The position numbers were made by a program, and so were the translations under genes. A stretch of DNA of 64,000 bases from Steinernema hermaphroditum (Eukaryota; Nematoda; Chromadorea; Rhabditida; Steinernematidae), in the NCBI GenBank assembly GCA_030435675.1, contig CM059625.1, positions 16,492,001 to 16,556,000 on the forward strand. Direction: 5' to 3'. Of this stretch, positions 25,520-39,200 are shown in pieces (position 1 is the first letter of the stretch; each line of letters starts with the position of its first letter). The notes beneath the pieces are model-generated. The model saw only the letters and a list, made by a program, of their open reading frames with translations. It had not been told where the DNA came from and did no database searches.

Positions 25520-25956
25520 CCAATCCTTATTTAAAACCGATTACTGTTATTGTACAACGTATAAAGATCTCGATTTATGGCAATAATACAACAAATTATC
25601 AAAAGGTTTCGATAATGGTTATGTTAACAAAACGTCATTAGCGTCTTTACATACAACGGTCCTATTGCAGTGATATAAAAGGCACCAGACGGGATGAGCA
25701 TCATAGGCGATGACTGGTTCACCAACACACGAGTAGAACTCAGAAATCTCATCAGTATGTAATCGAAGACTCACTGCATATGCAGATAAAAACGCACCAC
25801 ACTAGGCTACGATAACGAATATTAGACAATTGTGAGCCAATGTTTGAACTTGTCTCAATCATGGTAGCATTACACATAATATTAACCTGGAAATGACTGA
25901 TGCATTATTCGATGCAGAGGAAGCTGCAAATGATGAAAAAGCAAGGCCGATCTTTA

Positions 25957-26160
25957 CAGAAGCAAAAGAAGCAGTCAAGTTGACGCCGATGGGAATAGTG
26001 AAAGTGATAACCCGTTGACTCTGGACCGCTTCGAGAGAATGCAAACGCGCCGCGCTTTTATGTAACCACCGCATGTGCGGTAGCTCCGCGGTAGCGGTGT
26101 GAAAGACGTCAGACGAGCAGAGAAATTGTCGGCGATGTTTCAGCTTGTTTGTGTGCTGTT
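25957..26160. repeat. Unassigned dispersed repeat, copy A
   Basis: About 200 nt share a core (AAGTTGACGCCGATGGGAA ... GACCGCTTCGAGAGAATGC ... AGACGAGCAGAGAAATTGTC) with copies B, C and D. A plus-strand frame (DNPLTLDRFERM) is conserved between copies, suggesting descent from a coding exon. The copy carries a stop at GTAACC. Confidence 0.8.
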
Positions 26161-26170
26161 TACTTCGTAA

Positions 26171-26680
26171 TATCTATGCGAACAGCGTTTATGACATGAA
26201 AGCAAAAGAAGTGGTCAAGTTGATGCTCGACTTTCGATGTTATTATGCAAAAGAATGGGATGTTCTAGCAGTGTTTTTGTCATAACACAAAGCAAAAGAA
26301 GCAGTCAAGTTGACGCCGATGGGAACAGTGAAAGTGATAACCCGTTGACTCCGGACCGCTTCGAGAGAATGCGAACGCGCCGCGCTTTTGTGTAACCACC
26401 GCATGTGCGGCGGTTCCGCGGTAACGGTGGAAGAGACATCAGACGAGAAGAGAAATTGTCGCTGATGTTTCAGCTTGCTTGTGTTTCAGCTTTGTTTCGC
26501 TGTTCACTTCGTAGTATCTGAAAACTTCGCAATGCCTTGTGGTCGTTATTAAAATGAGGTTCTCGACCGCTAACGAAGGCCAAGATGATCACGGGAGTGA
26601 CGATGCCACACCAAATGTGATCGTTAATATGCTGCCTTATGAGATTACGTGTCGCAGAATTGCTTAAAAGTTATGTTCCT
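26171..26680. repeat. Unassigned dispersed repeat, copy B (long form)
   Basis: The core lies at about 26291-26490. It is preceded by a segment containing CGATGTTATTATG and TTCTAGCAGTGTTTTTGTC, and followed by a segment with CTGAAAAC, CTTGTGG and GAATTGCTTAAAA. All of these recur in the same order in copy C, so the real unit is near 500 nt. The 27-nt segment at 26171-26197 recurs at 26713-26739. Confidence 0.75.
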
Positions 26681-27597
26681 CGTCTGAACTCTCGAATTTA
26701 TTTGAGAGAAATAACTATTCGAACAGCGTTTATGACATGACCAATATCAAAAGAAGTGTGGAAAAAGGGTCGATGCAGGAGAATGGCTCCTCCGCTCTGA
26801 CTCCCTTTATAAGTTCCACGCAAGCGGTCGCTCAAACTGCAGTGAATGCTCGCCCAAAACAACGAGATGCGCAAAGCCACGCTAAGTACGCAAACCGCTG
26901 TCGCCACGCGGTAAATCCACAAGACTGCAGCACAATACCGACTTAGATCGCGACAACCCGAGTGTTGTCGGCCTAAGTTCCGCGAGAAAGCAGTGATCGT
27001 TCGTCCCGGGTGACGAAGAGGATCAAAGCAGAGAGTGGCACGCAACACGACTATGTTCGTCCACAAAGAAACACGAAAGGTGTACAGTTAACTGTTTACT
27101 GTCACCAAGCAACGTTACAAGCAGATGCAAATCGCAACCAAATACAAGACCTTCTGCATACACAGAATCACAATGGTCCAAGTTCTTCGCGGCGTTCTTC
27201 GCAGTCACGCGTCATCGTTCTCTGCACCGCGGCTTACGGTTCTAACTCAACAGCTTCCGGTTCGAACTCAACGGCTTCGCACTCAAATCGTCTGCAGCTC
27301 GTCCGCACAGCTACGGTGGATGTTTTCGAATGTTCTGCGCTTGAAAGACTCTTCGTGTCGGGACCAAGGCGTAGACTGGTAAACTTCGGATTTTGTCTCC
27401 TTGCACTTTTTGCTTGATGTTGAAGATCATGTAAAAACTGCAAGGAGACGTTTCGACGCGATCTTCTTGCAGCCGTGGTGGATGCGTCTTCCGATGACTT
27501 GCTGCTGGATCAGAGACAGTTAGCACTGTAATGCTTTGCAATTAATATAACAATCAACAGAAATGAGGCTCAAAGAAGGTCGCAGACACGTTTGTCG

Positions 27598-28110
27598 CGA
27601 CAAGAAGCGGTCAAATTAATGCTCGACCGTCGATGTTATTATATGAAAGAATGGGCTATTCTAGCAGTGTTTTTGTCTTAACAGAAAGCAAAAGAAACGG
27701 TCAAGTTGACGCCGATGGGAACAGTGAAAGTGATAACCCGTTGACTCCGGACCGCTTCGAGAGAATGCGAACCTGCCGCGCTTTTATGTACCCACCGCAT
27801 GTGCGGCGGTTCTGCGGCAACGGTGTAAGAGACATCAGACGAACAGAGAAATGTGGGCAACGTTCCAGCTTGTTTTTCGCCTAGTTCTATTGTTGACTAA
27901 TTAGCGTCTGAAAACGTAGCGGTGGCTTGTGGCCACTGTCAAAATGATCTGCCCAATCGATAATGAGGTCCCATATAATCTCGAAAATTAAGACGGATAA
28001 CACGTGTTTTCACATAGAGACATTACACCATGTCGTCTCATGAACAGATTTGCTTAAAATTTAACATCACTCTCCGGACTTTTTGCGTTACTCTTTGAAA
28101 AAACGAGCTC
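27598..28110. repeat. Unassigned dispersed repeat, copy C (long form)
   Basis: The core lies at about 27681-27875. This is the only copy in which the conserved plus-strand frame stays open through the core (DRFERMRTCRAFMYPPHVRR), because TAACC of the other copies reads TACCC. The flanking segments match those of copy B. Confidence 0.75.
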
Positions 28111-28128
28111 CTTCAAAGAGCGCATATA

Positions 28129-28315
28129 ACAGAAAGCAAAAGAAGCGGTCAACTTGATGCCGATGGGACCAGTGAAAGTGATAACCCGTTGACTCCGGAC
28201 CGCTTCGAGAGAATGCAAACGCGCCGCGCTTTTATGTAACCACCGCATATGCGATGGTTCTGCGCCAACGGTGTAAGAGACATCAGACGAGCAGAGAAAT
28301 TGTCGGTGATGAGGG
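28129..28315. repeat. Unassigned dispersed repeat, copy D
   Basis: Core only. It matches copies A-C from AGAAAGCAAAAGAAGCGGTC to GAGAAATTGTCGGTGATG. It lies about 700 nt beyond the 3' end of the SDR gene. Confidence 0.75.
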
Positions 28316-28979
28316 CGATCTGTTCCCTATTTGCGTTATTTCACTTGTTGCTGCACAAGTTCATAGCATTGGAAGACCTTTAGCTTTGGAGACGATAACT
28401 ACGGGCGGCAAAGAGGTTGCGCTAAGCATATCCTCTATAATATACTGTAGTGTTGTCCCAGAAAGTGTGCACATAAAGCGAGGGATAGCCGTTTTCTTGG
28501 CGGCTGTAAATACAAATTTATATGGTAACATAACATACGAAAGCTCAGCAACTGAAGTGGAATAATCAACTAAATGCTAAAGAAATTCTGCATATCACCT
28601 TAGCATCTGAATACTCTTCGCTATGCCCGTAAAAAGCCTTATCATTACCTCATCAATCGCAACATTTTCAGTCAACAATTAGTATTTATACTGCCATATT
28701 TTATATACGCGGCTTACTTCCAGGCATCCCTGGAAATTTATGTGTCAATCATCGGATAGAACAAAATATATCATAATTTGAACAATTTTCTGTTCATGGC
28801 AATATTTGGTTCACATAACGTAACGGCAATGTATGGCTATGGTACAGGAAACATCTTATCCACTTTGAGCAGTCTGTCGCTTGATAGGTTCATAACGGAA
28901 ATTGAAGAATCTTCGGGCGTATGGCAAGATCGATTTTGTCGTTAAGCTTAAAACATATTGCAATAGAAAACTTTTCACA

Positions 28980-31475
28980 TTATGTGTCAACTGACCACTT
29001 TGCAAAAGTGCAGAAGAAAGTCAAGTGCCAAGGGATGAAGTAGTACATTCGTTCCTTAAGAATGGCATCGGTCATTTCCTCAACGCATTTATCTAGCGGA
29101 ACGACATCAAGATGCCTGAAATGACTTGTGTGATTCCCGATTCTTGCTTTATTGGGACCAACGTGCTGAAAGGTTCTTTCATATTCTCGGTGACCAAAGT
29201 CGTTTGGGTGAAGTAGGGGTAGATCATGGTCGTGGCAATTCCATTTTTCTGCTTTTCCAGGAGTTCACATTGCAATGCTTCCATAAGACCTCGAATTGCG
29301 AACTTCGCGGTACTGAAATGGAATGAATCGACGACAGAAATTACAGAGAATTATAGTTTTTGGCACCGCGCACGCATGTATTCTTTGAAGGTTTTCAATG
29401 TGATAACAAAAGTGCAAAGTTTTAAAATTCAGTCAGCTTTCAAGAAAAAAACGCTATGGCACACATACCAATATGCCGTTCCAAACTGCTCTCCATAATG
29501 GCTGCAAATGGAACCAACACAAACAATCTGGCCTTTATTGTTGTCCATCATTTTGCGAATGAACGCGCGAATGGTCTGAAAGTATAATGATTGATTCTTG
29601 TGCCTTTGCACTTCCCCTACATAGATGTATCCAAGAATGTTGACATCGTTGTTGACTTTGAAGTCATTGTCGGACATCTCGGTGAATTCTCCCATACGTA
29701 GAACAGCCGCGTTGCAAACGAGAATATCAACAGTTCCTAAATGATTAACACTGTCGTCATGTTTCTCTGTTTCGAGCTTGCCCAGATGCGGATTACTGTA
29801 GATCTGCTGAGCGCACATTCGCACAGATTCGGGGTCAGCGACGTTGCACGAATAAAAGTACGCCTCTCCTCCGGCTGCAAGAATCTCGTCACGTGTCTCC
29901 TTGCCCATTTGCTGCAAAACTTCGGTGAACACTTGTTTACGTTTATGATGTCTAAGGTCAAAGAAGTTGATCAGTGAGCTGAAGCAATACCAATCGTTTA
30001 TTTGGGCCATCCATCAACGTGTTGTTTCCTGTTTGTAAAACGTTGATGTTGTTGAAAATCAGTTTAGTGGTTGGTGATAGTGGAATTTGTGGCAATTCCT
30101 TGCACATTAACGATATGATCAATAGTTAACAGCGCTATATGCTAGTGCAATTATATGATCGTTTCCAGTATCAGGACCTCAGTATAGTACCAGTACAAAA
30201 GTTTGACCATTGGTGACTATCCAAAGGATAAGTAGGAAGTATTCCGAAAGGTGATGTGCTCGTTCTTATAACAAAGCCTCGGTCATATTGAACAACCTGT
30301 TTAATAATTGCTCACTGGCTTGTTGCACATGATTGCTGTTTCTTTTTTGCCCCTGATTAAATGAGCGTTTTATAGAAAGTTGACCACAGCTAGAACGCCA
30401 GGAATTTCCTATTGTTCATATTCCAGTGACCGAAAGAGAATAGAAAGACAACCAAGAAAACATCCTGCCAAAACAAGTCTGGTTACTAACGAAATAGTTT
30501 ATCACATTATATCTTTTTTAAATCTTCATTTGTTTGAGTGATCTTTAGAAAAATAGTCTTATCATTGCAACAAGTACATTGACCACTTTCTAATAGATCA
30601 TTACACTTAATGATGTTCACTGCCAATGCAAACGATTACCAAAACTCACTGACTCATTGCTGTAAGATTACAAAATCAAAGGTCCACATTACAGGTAGTG
30701 AACTTGTTCCTTGCGGCAGCAGAACTTCCAAAAACCAAAAACAAGAAACCATCCCCGTGACCTACTGATCTTTCGGAAGTGACTCTACGGCCATACGCAG
30801 TAGATCTTTTCGATTTCAATCCGATTCTAGATTGTTGTCAATGTTATAGATTGTTAATTAGGAATCTTCAATTCGAGATATATCTGATGGAAAAACAATG
30901 AAATTCCAAAAGCGATTTACGAAGATATGAAGGGTCATTCGGATCGTCGCGATCAGAAAGTCCGGTGTGCGCAACGCCATACTTTCACATGGTCACACTA
31001 GTAAATCGGATTAAGAGATCTCTGCGAACATCTCGAAAATCACCCTTAAGATGATCACATTTTAATGTTCTCCTAAATTTGGGTGCTGCGGCCTTGCGGT
31101 TCAAGCAAAACGAAGGCAAAACAAGTTCTTCGACCTTGGACGAGTTAAAAAAATCGTACCCAACCCGGTTACAATATTATTAAACGCTCAAACGTACATC
31201 GTTAATGTCCAAGATGCACACTTTGGCTTTGAGTTCGTTGGCGAATTTGACGGACAAACCTTTACCAATGCCCATGGCTCCACCTGTGATTACAACGACC
31301 TAAATAACATGAAATGCATCGCAGAAAAACTGAAAAAGAGGGTTACCTGTCCGCTCACATCTTTCCTTTTCATGGTGACAATTCGTGGAAAGTCTCTGCA
31401 GATGAGACAGTAGAGATACCGAAACACAAAGCAAATAGTCATGGTGATGCGTTTTCTAAGGGATTCACGACCCAT
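28980..31475 (-). CDS. Membrane-anchored short-chain dehydrogenase/reductase (SDR16C / 17-beta-HSD11-13, RDH10 type)
   Basis: This is an NAD(P)-dependent oxidoreductase, probably acting on a sterol, retinoid or fatty alcohol at ER or lipid-droplet membranes. Exons: 31475-31347, 31299-31194, 29931-29782, 29736-29621, 29575-29469, 29312-29163, 29115-28980, together 297 codons. The N-terminus has a hydrophobic segment (TMTICFVFRYLYCLI), then the Rossmann motif TGGAMGIG, DINDV after beta-2, and CNVAD. The usual NNAG is CNAA. A Ser in CVGSIC and YCTAK give the catalytic Ser-Tyr-Lys set. The tail (EEMTDAIL ... YYFIPWHL) is typical of the subfamily. The intron after 29782 starts with GC instead of GT. 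The splice at 29163/29115 was chosen for phase; a shorter alternative exists. Intron 2 is 1.26 kb, the others mostly about 45 nt. Confidence 0.9.
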
Positions 31476-34400
31476 GGCTGCAGAATTGCTGGTTTATCTG
31501 AAGCAGTATTTCTTTCGGAACCGAAAATAAACACGCATTCTACGACAGGAACCGCGCACGAGCTATTAGACTAAGAGTGCTTGCCCTAGTGTACACAAAA
31601 AGTTGTGCTAAAATTGACGGTTTAATAGCAATGGTGTTCCAAAACAAGCAGCTGAACAACTTCTTTTTCCTTCACAGAGTTCCAACAAAAAGTACTAGGA
31701 GGTCATTCAAAACATCATACGCCTTCAACAGTGGGACCGAGAAGACGGAGAATGCTGAACCCATTAAACCCTAAGTCGCATCTAAAGGGCAAAAATTTCA
31801 TCAAGGGTAAATCGAAGAAATTCGCCGCAAAGGGTGTGACCAATCGGAGCTTAGCAAATCAATCAACAATAACACACACGCACAGACAGTCGATAGTTGA
31901 ATGCGTATTCAAAATGACGAAAAGATAGATCAAGGAAGGCAGGAGAGGGTGGAGAAGGGCGCGGGAGAACTAGAATTTTGGCCTGCACGCTCCGCCGACT
32001 GGTCCGCGACCTTTCCGCCACCGACGCCGATTGTGTAACAAATCACATTTGAGGCGTTTTGCGGTTTTGCGCAACGGTTCGTTTTCTCGTTGGCCGTCGA
32101 CGACGACGCCGCCGTTCTCCGCTTTTTAAGTTCACGTTGCACCCGTTCGCCAAAAATTGCCGGTGCATTTTGTTGTCGCATGGCTGTTGGAGTGGACGGA
32201 ACGAGCGACAACCAGGAAAACAAGGCTGATTGGGGAGCGATTGATAAATAACAACATAATTCAACTTTACAACAAATGGCAGATTCAACGTGGGTTCCGT
32301 AGCACAAATTCGACGAACGCATTTGAAAAGGAAAGCAACGGTTTGCTGGCATGATGCTGACCTAAATACTGGCTAGCTATTGGGGCTGGACGTAAGTTTG
32401 AAAACTATTGAGTATTCACTATTGAGAATCCCTATTGAGAAGCCGCTACAAGAGGATGGGAACGAATTAAATACTCTCGAAATCCTTTAATCTAAACAAA
32501 ATGGTCTTACTTCTTTGTGAAAGTTGAAAAAAAAGAAGAAATGAGAGCTTAAGGAACACTCGTTTACTGAGTCACAAGACAATAGAACTTATTCGCATAA
32601 ATACGACATGATGGTCATACCGCTGTTGGTATTTTTCAGCTTGTTTTCATGCTTCCGCTGCAGACTGCACGTACGCAAGGGTGTGTCAACAGCATAAACA
32701 CAGGAACAACTCAGAGATTGGGTTCAACGGCCAGTTGTGTTACTACAAATATCAAACAATGATATTCACATAGCACAAAAAACGACATAAAATGCACTTT
32801 AGAACAACCTTGTTGATCACCATGGGAGCTCCGAGTTCAAACCTTCTCATCGTGCACATCTGACATCACAGACATCAAAATTCGGAACTGTAACAATAAA
32901 TACTGGCGCATCAACTTAATTCGCGTTGATTTAGAAAGACAACACAGCGACGCTCAACCTACCCTAGCCTTAGGCCAAGGGTTACGCCAAGTAAATATAG
33001 ACATAATTTGCGAAGCCTATTGTAAAAGTCATAAACATGAATTACAAGTTTTTTAGTGAAAAACCACCTTCCGGAAACCTGAATCAACCATGTTTTCTGC
33101 AATGTTCGTGTTTATATTTAGCATATAAGGCCACAGCTGACCGAGAAGTGAAAATAGAGGAGGATGGAGGATGGGTAGCAAATTATGGAAAGTATTTGCC
33201 CGATGAGATGGCGGTCGTCGAGGTGAGTTCCGTGCACGGTGACCGCGAAAGGGAAAGTAAAGGTTCAGCGGCGCCATTGTGAAAGTCATCCGTCTTGGCG
33301 GAGTCATCCAAGGTGAGAGTCACCACTGTGGATTGATCAGTCAAGTAAGCAGTCGGCGAAACTGGTTTCACTTCTTAAACCGCATAAAGTCTTCTGTACG
33401 GGTGAATCGTTTGAGGGCAATCTGTAGGCGAAGTGTTTCATTTGCAGCAGGCAGCAGGTCAGCTGTGCGAAACCATTAACATAACAAAGCGAACGATACA
33501 TGAAATGCGTCAACACCTAGCCCGCTAAAATTGATCTTCTTCCCTATTGTTTATAAATGCTTCAGACCCGGATAAACACTTGGCAGCTAGTCGTTACATG
33601 GCACAAAAACACGGCTCTCCTCTTTTATTTGAGGGCGACGTCATGCTTTCCAGTTTTTGTCTGCTGCTGACAGGAATTTCATTTATTAGTGGCGATAATT
33701 TTGGCGCCAATATTTAATGAGCTGGTGTCTGCATGTGAAAATTTCAAATTATGATAACTAAGTTACCAATTCAGCGATTCTAATGGCAATGGTCTCTAAA
33801 GTTAAGTCAGAGCCCTTGATTCTTCCCATAAGCAACAGTCGGTTGAACTCAATTGCTCTTTAAAAAGTAAGATTCTTTAAATTTTATGAACCGAGACAGA
33901 TGCTCTATAACAATTCTATGAAAATACCATATCTCCGCTGTCGACCGACCTACAGAAAAACTGAACTTTCGTCCAACTAAGACTAGCACTTACGACATGA
34001 CATTCAAAGAAATCAAACGAGTTCCTATAAGCAATGCAACAACTTCGAAAAACCGGAATTTATGTGTTCCCATTTTGGCTTATGCGTCTGCCATTCTAAA
34101 ATAGCATTTTCAAGTTTATAGGTCGATTAGATAAGCTTAAGTTTATTGACGATGTCGAAAAGTTGTGAACCATTGAAACGGCTAATTAATGTAATTGTAA
34201 ACGCGTGGTTGACATAGCGCGAAATCAAATATTCCGCTGAATTCTGGCAGCCATTCTCTTTTCAGCATTCGCATTCACGCGCTTGCAAGAGAACGCCCAA
34301 ATGCCGGTCATCGCTGCCACGAAGAAGGTAAGTGTTTGCATGCTACTCAAGGTTGAACGACACTGTCATATTCTGCAATTATAAGACCTTATCGTAGCGG

Positions 34401-36277
34401 GCTTTTTGAGGTCAGTGGTTTTACATGTTGTCGTTTTGAAAACGGATTTGAACTGTCTTTGTTGTTTCACCCTTTTTAACGCAGTACCGAGAATGTTTGT
34501 GGAAAAAGTAACGTTCTGTTTACAGATCACAACAAGCTTCTAGAGTAGCCTATTCACATGCACATTCCGACGACATTTCCTAGCAGACAGCACTTTTGTG
34601 TGTTAATTTTTCGTCGATTGGCTACCTTCTATCACGGAACAAAACAAAAACAGTGTTCTCAGCGCAGACTAAACTAAAAACAGGCGCTGATATGACTATG
34701 AGAAGACGGAACTGGATCCAGTTTCAGTGTCGCCCGCCAAAAAACAGCGTCACGGTACAAAAATCACCAGTCGGAATTCGGGACTAGTGCTTGTCGATTT
34801 TTTCTGTGGTGGTGTTTGTAATGAGCACGCCAGACACAACACGTCGTTAACATTACGATTGGTCTAGTTAAGTTAGGTCTAATCAGGTCTAAATAGTTCC
34901 TGGACAACTTGGATGGTTACTTTTGCAATCTTCGTAACGAACACGCAGTTAACCTGTAAGCAAAACTCGTATGACTAAACTCATGTGGCAATTTCTGAGT
35001 TGTTTGGAAAAATTACTATCGAGTGGTCCATCCTTCTTTGCTGTCTGCTACATCATGGAATCTAAAAACGACTATTATGCTCGATAAAGAATGCATGGCG
35101 CAAGCATCATATATTGCGGCTATGAATATTTCTTCGCCTTCTCCACAACCACGTCCTATCTGTTTTTCTGATCTTTCAACTCTTTCTTGTTTAGGGAAAA
35201 CGATAACGTCTTTTTGGTCTGCGCTTTATTCAGCCTCTTTTGTACATTTTTTTCATACAACAACGTTTTTATGTCACACTTCTCTCGAGCTTCCGGAGCA
35301 ATTGTCCCAGGTTATGAAACAAAACGATTGAAAACAACAGCTGTGCCGCAAAGTGGATGGTCGAAGGAATGGATCTTTGGCTTCTGAGAGTGATCGGTGA
35401 AAAGAGATTCATATTGACGGAGGTGTCAATGACGTGTCGATGGACGCAGATGGGGTACAGAACTTCGACCAGTTAAGCTTAAGTCCGTGGGTTCAAGTAG
35501 CATAAGCATGAACAGGTGATAACCGTCTCTATTCTTGCGCATGAACAACTTTTGGGAAAGCATATACTGTTCGTCCCTGAAGCATTGAGTCTGATTTTCC
35601 ATGTTCACATTCGATTAGCACATGAATGCATGACTACTGACCGATTTACAATAGTCCAATGCCCCCAAAAAATCAAATCATCTCCTTTCATTGTTTTCTT
35701 TACATTGATTTGGTCTCAAACTTTGCACAGTGAGAGGTGAAGGCCTGCCTTAAATGGAATTATTTATCTTCACAGGAAATGAAAGACCGGTTTGAAATTT
35801 CTTAATTTCACATATGATCTGTCAATGTCTTTCGCAACATTTTGTGCCAAGATCACAAAACACACGCAACTAGAAACTCAATCTTTCTATTTTTCGCAAT
35901 CGGCCAAACTCAATTGCGAGCGCGGACGAAACTTACATCCCTCCAAATAGCTCATGTTCCTCGCGTCTCTCGCATCATCTTTTTTTCGAAGATTTTTTCA
36001 CTTTTCGCGTTCCGCAATTCGCACTTTTCCCATGCGTCATCAGTTTCAAGCAACATGTGCCCTCTAAGGACACACTTTTTACAACAAAAATCGCCTGATG
36101 GACGAGATGAACTGCTGACACTCTTAATCATCCATCTCCCACACAAAGTGAGGCAAAAAAGCGCTCCAATTGACTTCTTCAGTGGTGTCGCGGAGCGAAG
36201 CAAGGCGCGGGATTCTCTAGTTTGAGTCGAGTATAAACAATTTTTGAAAAAGTCCAATTTTAGCCAGCCATAGAGCC
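31476..36277. other. 4.8-kb divergent intergenic region (SDR and second TWK gene)
   Basis: I see no gene in this stretch. Open frames are short, show no domain and are not bounded by sensible splice sites. Base composition is mostly A+T-rich, with a local G+C-rich patch at about 31950-32160. Promoters of both flanking genes should lie here. A TTTTAG acceptor ends 14 nt before the ATG at 36278. Confidence 0.5.
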
Positions 36278-39200
36278 ATGCGAGGTCGCGTCAATAATCG
36301 TCGGTATGGCTGTGGAGGTCGTACATTGCGCAAACTTTGGATTCTATTTGAGGCAAGTGATAAATTGTCCATCGCTTCTATATCGGCAAGCTTGAAATGG
36401 AACTGTATTTCCAGCTTTTTATTTGTGTTCTGATAGCTGATAAACCAATCTCAATGAACGTTTTCTTCCGGTCGTCGGAAATGAGTGCCTTTCTTATTTG
36501 TGGAAGCATTTTGAAATGAAGAGAATCTTCTTTTTATCACATACCTAAAGGGGTCCATAATAATACACACCGTTTCCACAGACTCAAACATAAGTGAGGT
36601 CCACACACATGGGCCAAAGGACACCTTTGTAGTAGCTCATATACTACATATATTTAGCGGTATTATGCTTACTGGCTTCCAATGGCAAGGTTTCTGACCT
36701 TATACTTGTAAGTGATCTTCATATTGTGTGCTAAGAACGAAAAACATAAGTGTGCAAGCTGTTCGCTGATGTCCGGATATACGTGGTCCCCTTTGTCGCC
36801 CTCCCCCATCTTAGTGGCAAATTATTTATCGCATAGCATGAAGTGTGAGCTGCCAAGCCGACAAGAGGGTGCCGATGGGTCCCTTTGAAAAATGTGAGCA
36901 GCCTGCAGGTCAGATGTGAAGTTGCAACGCTTTCTCCGTGGGCATTGTTGTTTATCTTTCACACTTTTGTTGCACTATCAGTACTACATTTCCAGTTGTT
37001 TAATTGCAGGCTTGTATTTATGGAAAGAAGCTATTTTTTTATATAATTTTCACCTTTTCATTACTCTTCTTATCATCTGCAACACTTTTTAGAGGGCGCT
37101 GTGCTTGCGATCCGGCGAATTAGAACAGCTGTTGAGTTTGATCAATTTACTCCCATAGCACTAAGATTTAGTGCCCTTGGGCGACACGGCTTCCCGTTCA
37201 TGGGAGCGGGTTCCGTTTTTTAGTGCAGGAGAGGAAGTTTCTAAATAAGTCTCCTAAAAGTTATTTAGAAGGAACGCATTTCCCGAAGAAATTCTTATGA
37301 TAACTATCGGATGGCAGTCCTCAGTACAAAAGAATAAGTTGGTCTTTGTATTTCATGAAGACCTCTCTATAAGTGATCCTGGAAGCCACTCTAACTTATA
37401 ATAAGGAGGCTATTACGCCCAGTCAACAGTGCAAAGGTTGAAAAAGTAATCGTTGTATGTATTCAAAAATTTAAACCCGGCATTCTGGATATGATCAATG
37501 ATCCTCTTTTGTGTTATGCTCTTCATATGTTTTGTCGTGTGCTACGTTCCCGATGGCTTCCATTGCGGTTTCATTTGTAGGCACGCAAAAACGTTGCCGT
37601 GAAATATTACGTCGACCCCGACATTGTTTGCCTCCGACGGCTCCCGCCTAGGTGAACGAGACAGCGGCCTGTGTCCTATTAAGCCACAGCGCTTATGGGC
37701 CAATTTGGCACGCCCGAGCAATTAGCTCCCCTCATTCCTTAGCTTTGACATTGCCGTTCCTTCCGCAGTCTCCGCCACTTCAAAGTTGGCGGCTGCAAAT
37801 CGGACAAAATGTTCTTTATTCGCAGAATTAACATTTCTTTTTCTGGGGTAGCATCGTATGTTGCTAACTTGTATGTCCATTGTGCTTATTTAGGCGTCGC
37901 CCTTCCTTGTGCACATCTTCCTTGTCATCTCCGTTATCGTATACATCGTCTTTGGTGCACTTATGATGCAATTCTTCGAAGCTCCGGCTAGCAACACGTG
38001 AGTGATGATTTCTCAGATGTTTGTTTGAAAAAGGCATAATATCTGATGTTTGGTCTTGTTTTACGATGAAACGATCCTATAAGCAAGGACATTAAACTGA
38101 ACGTTCGTCGATAAATCTTATATTCGAAATGCACGCGATAGTTAACTTCTGATTTCCCGTGTTCTGTCAGGACGAAAAAATGATGTTCAATCATAAGAAA
38201 TCCATTAGAATTTAACGATTTTCAGGCACGAGTACTGTATTTTTGATGTCCGTTACAAAAAAATGGTATTTAGAACAGTAGTCGCAGGAGAAGTCGAATG
38301 CGATACGCCTAATGTCGCCTATTTTCAATTGCTGTTTCTTTGTTCTCATAAATGAAACTTTCAAGCAGGTTATTCACCATCGTTGTGCATTTCTTAAGCC
38401 CACTTTGTGCGCATGATCCGGATTACTGGTAGTTGATTTGGTATATTGAGCTCTTTGTCTTGTTTTGTTCCCTCTGATATCGTCAATTTTTGCTCAAGCA
38501 AAATGTGACATCTCTGGCACCATTCCTTAATTGCGACGTCTTCAAATATTTCAGTCCAAATTAAATCAATTTGGGTAGAAAGCGATGAAACAACAGTGAA
38601 CATTTGACAGTATTTCATAAAAGATTCAACACAGAACTTTATTTCTAAGAATGTGAAAAGAACGTGTACGATTCCGAAAGCCCACTCACAATCCCTAGAC
38701 ATAAGAATCGTCCACATAACAGCTCAGTGAGCACGTTTTGCAAAATTTTCTTTTTTTGTGCAAATGAAATTCATTTTATTTTAAGCGTATTTTATCAAGC
38801 TATAGGGATCGTCGTATACGAACCTAACAGTTTCTGCAATGCGAGCCAGAAATGCCATCAACCTGTTTGCTTTCATTGGCGTAGTGCCAAAGTAATTTAG
38901 CTAACGATGGTCCAAAATCTGCGGAAGTTTGCGAAAGGATTTCAAATTCGTTCAATCAGCTATACATTTTTTTCGACATCGCCCTTAAACAGACACGTTG
39001 ACACACCATGTGGGAAGTGCAGAAGGTATACTGAATAGATCACTTTTTAGCGAAGGAGATCTTGATTCTTCGGATCCAAAGCAAATTACCTACGATCTGG
39101 AGCCGATAGCTACATGGGGAAGTAAGTGAACGCTTTGCAATGGATGGATGGTTTTTTGAGACCACATGTTTAGCTCCGTCGATCGATCATGGCTACTCCG

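Noticed and set aside
27235..27285. Possible tRNA T-arm (GGTTCGAAC)
   Set aside because: No matching arms; it is part of a short 21-nt direct repeat (GSNSTAS-type) instead.
29116..29147. 32-nt GC-AG intron before the last SDR exon
   Set aside because: Shorter than any other intron here; a 47-nt GT-AG intron (29162-29116) keeps phase as well.
31930..32352. 140-codon minus-strand frame
   Set aside because: No domain, odd Cys/Ser composition, no acceptor or trans-splice site nearby, and a G+C-rich patch explains the open frame.
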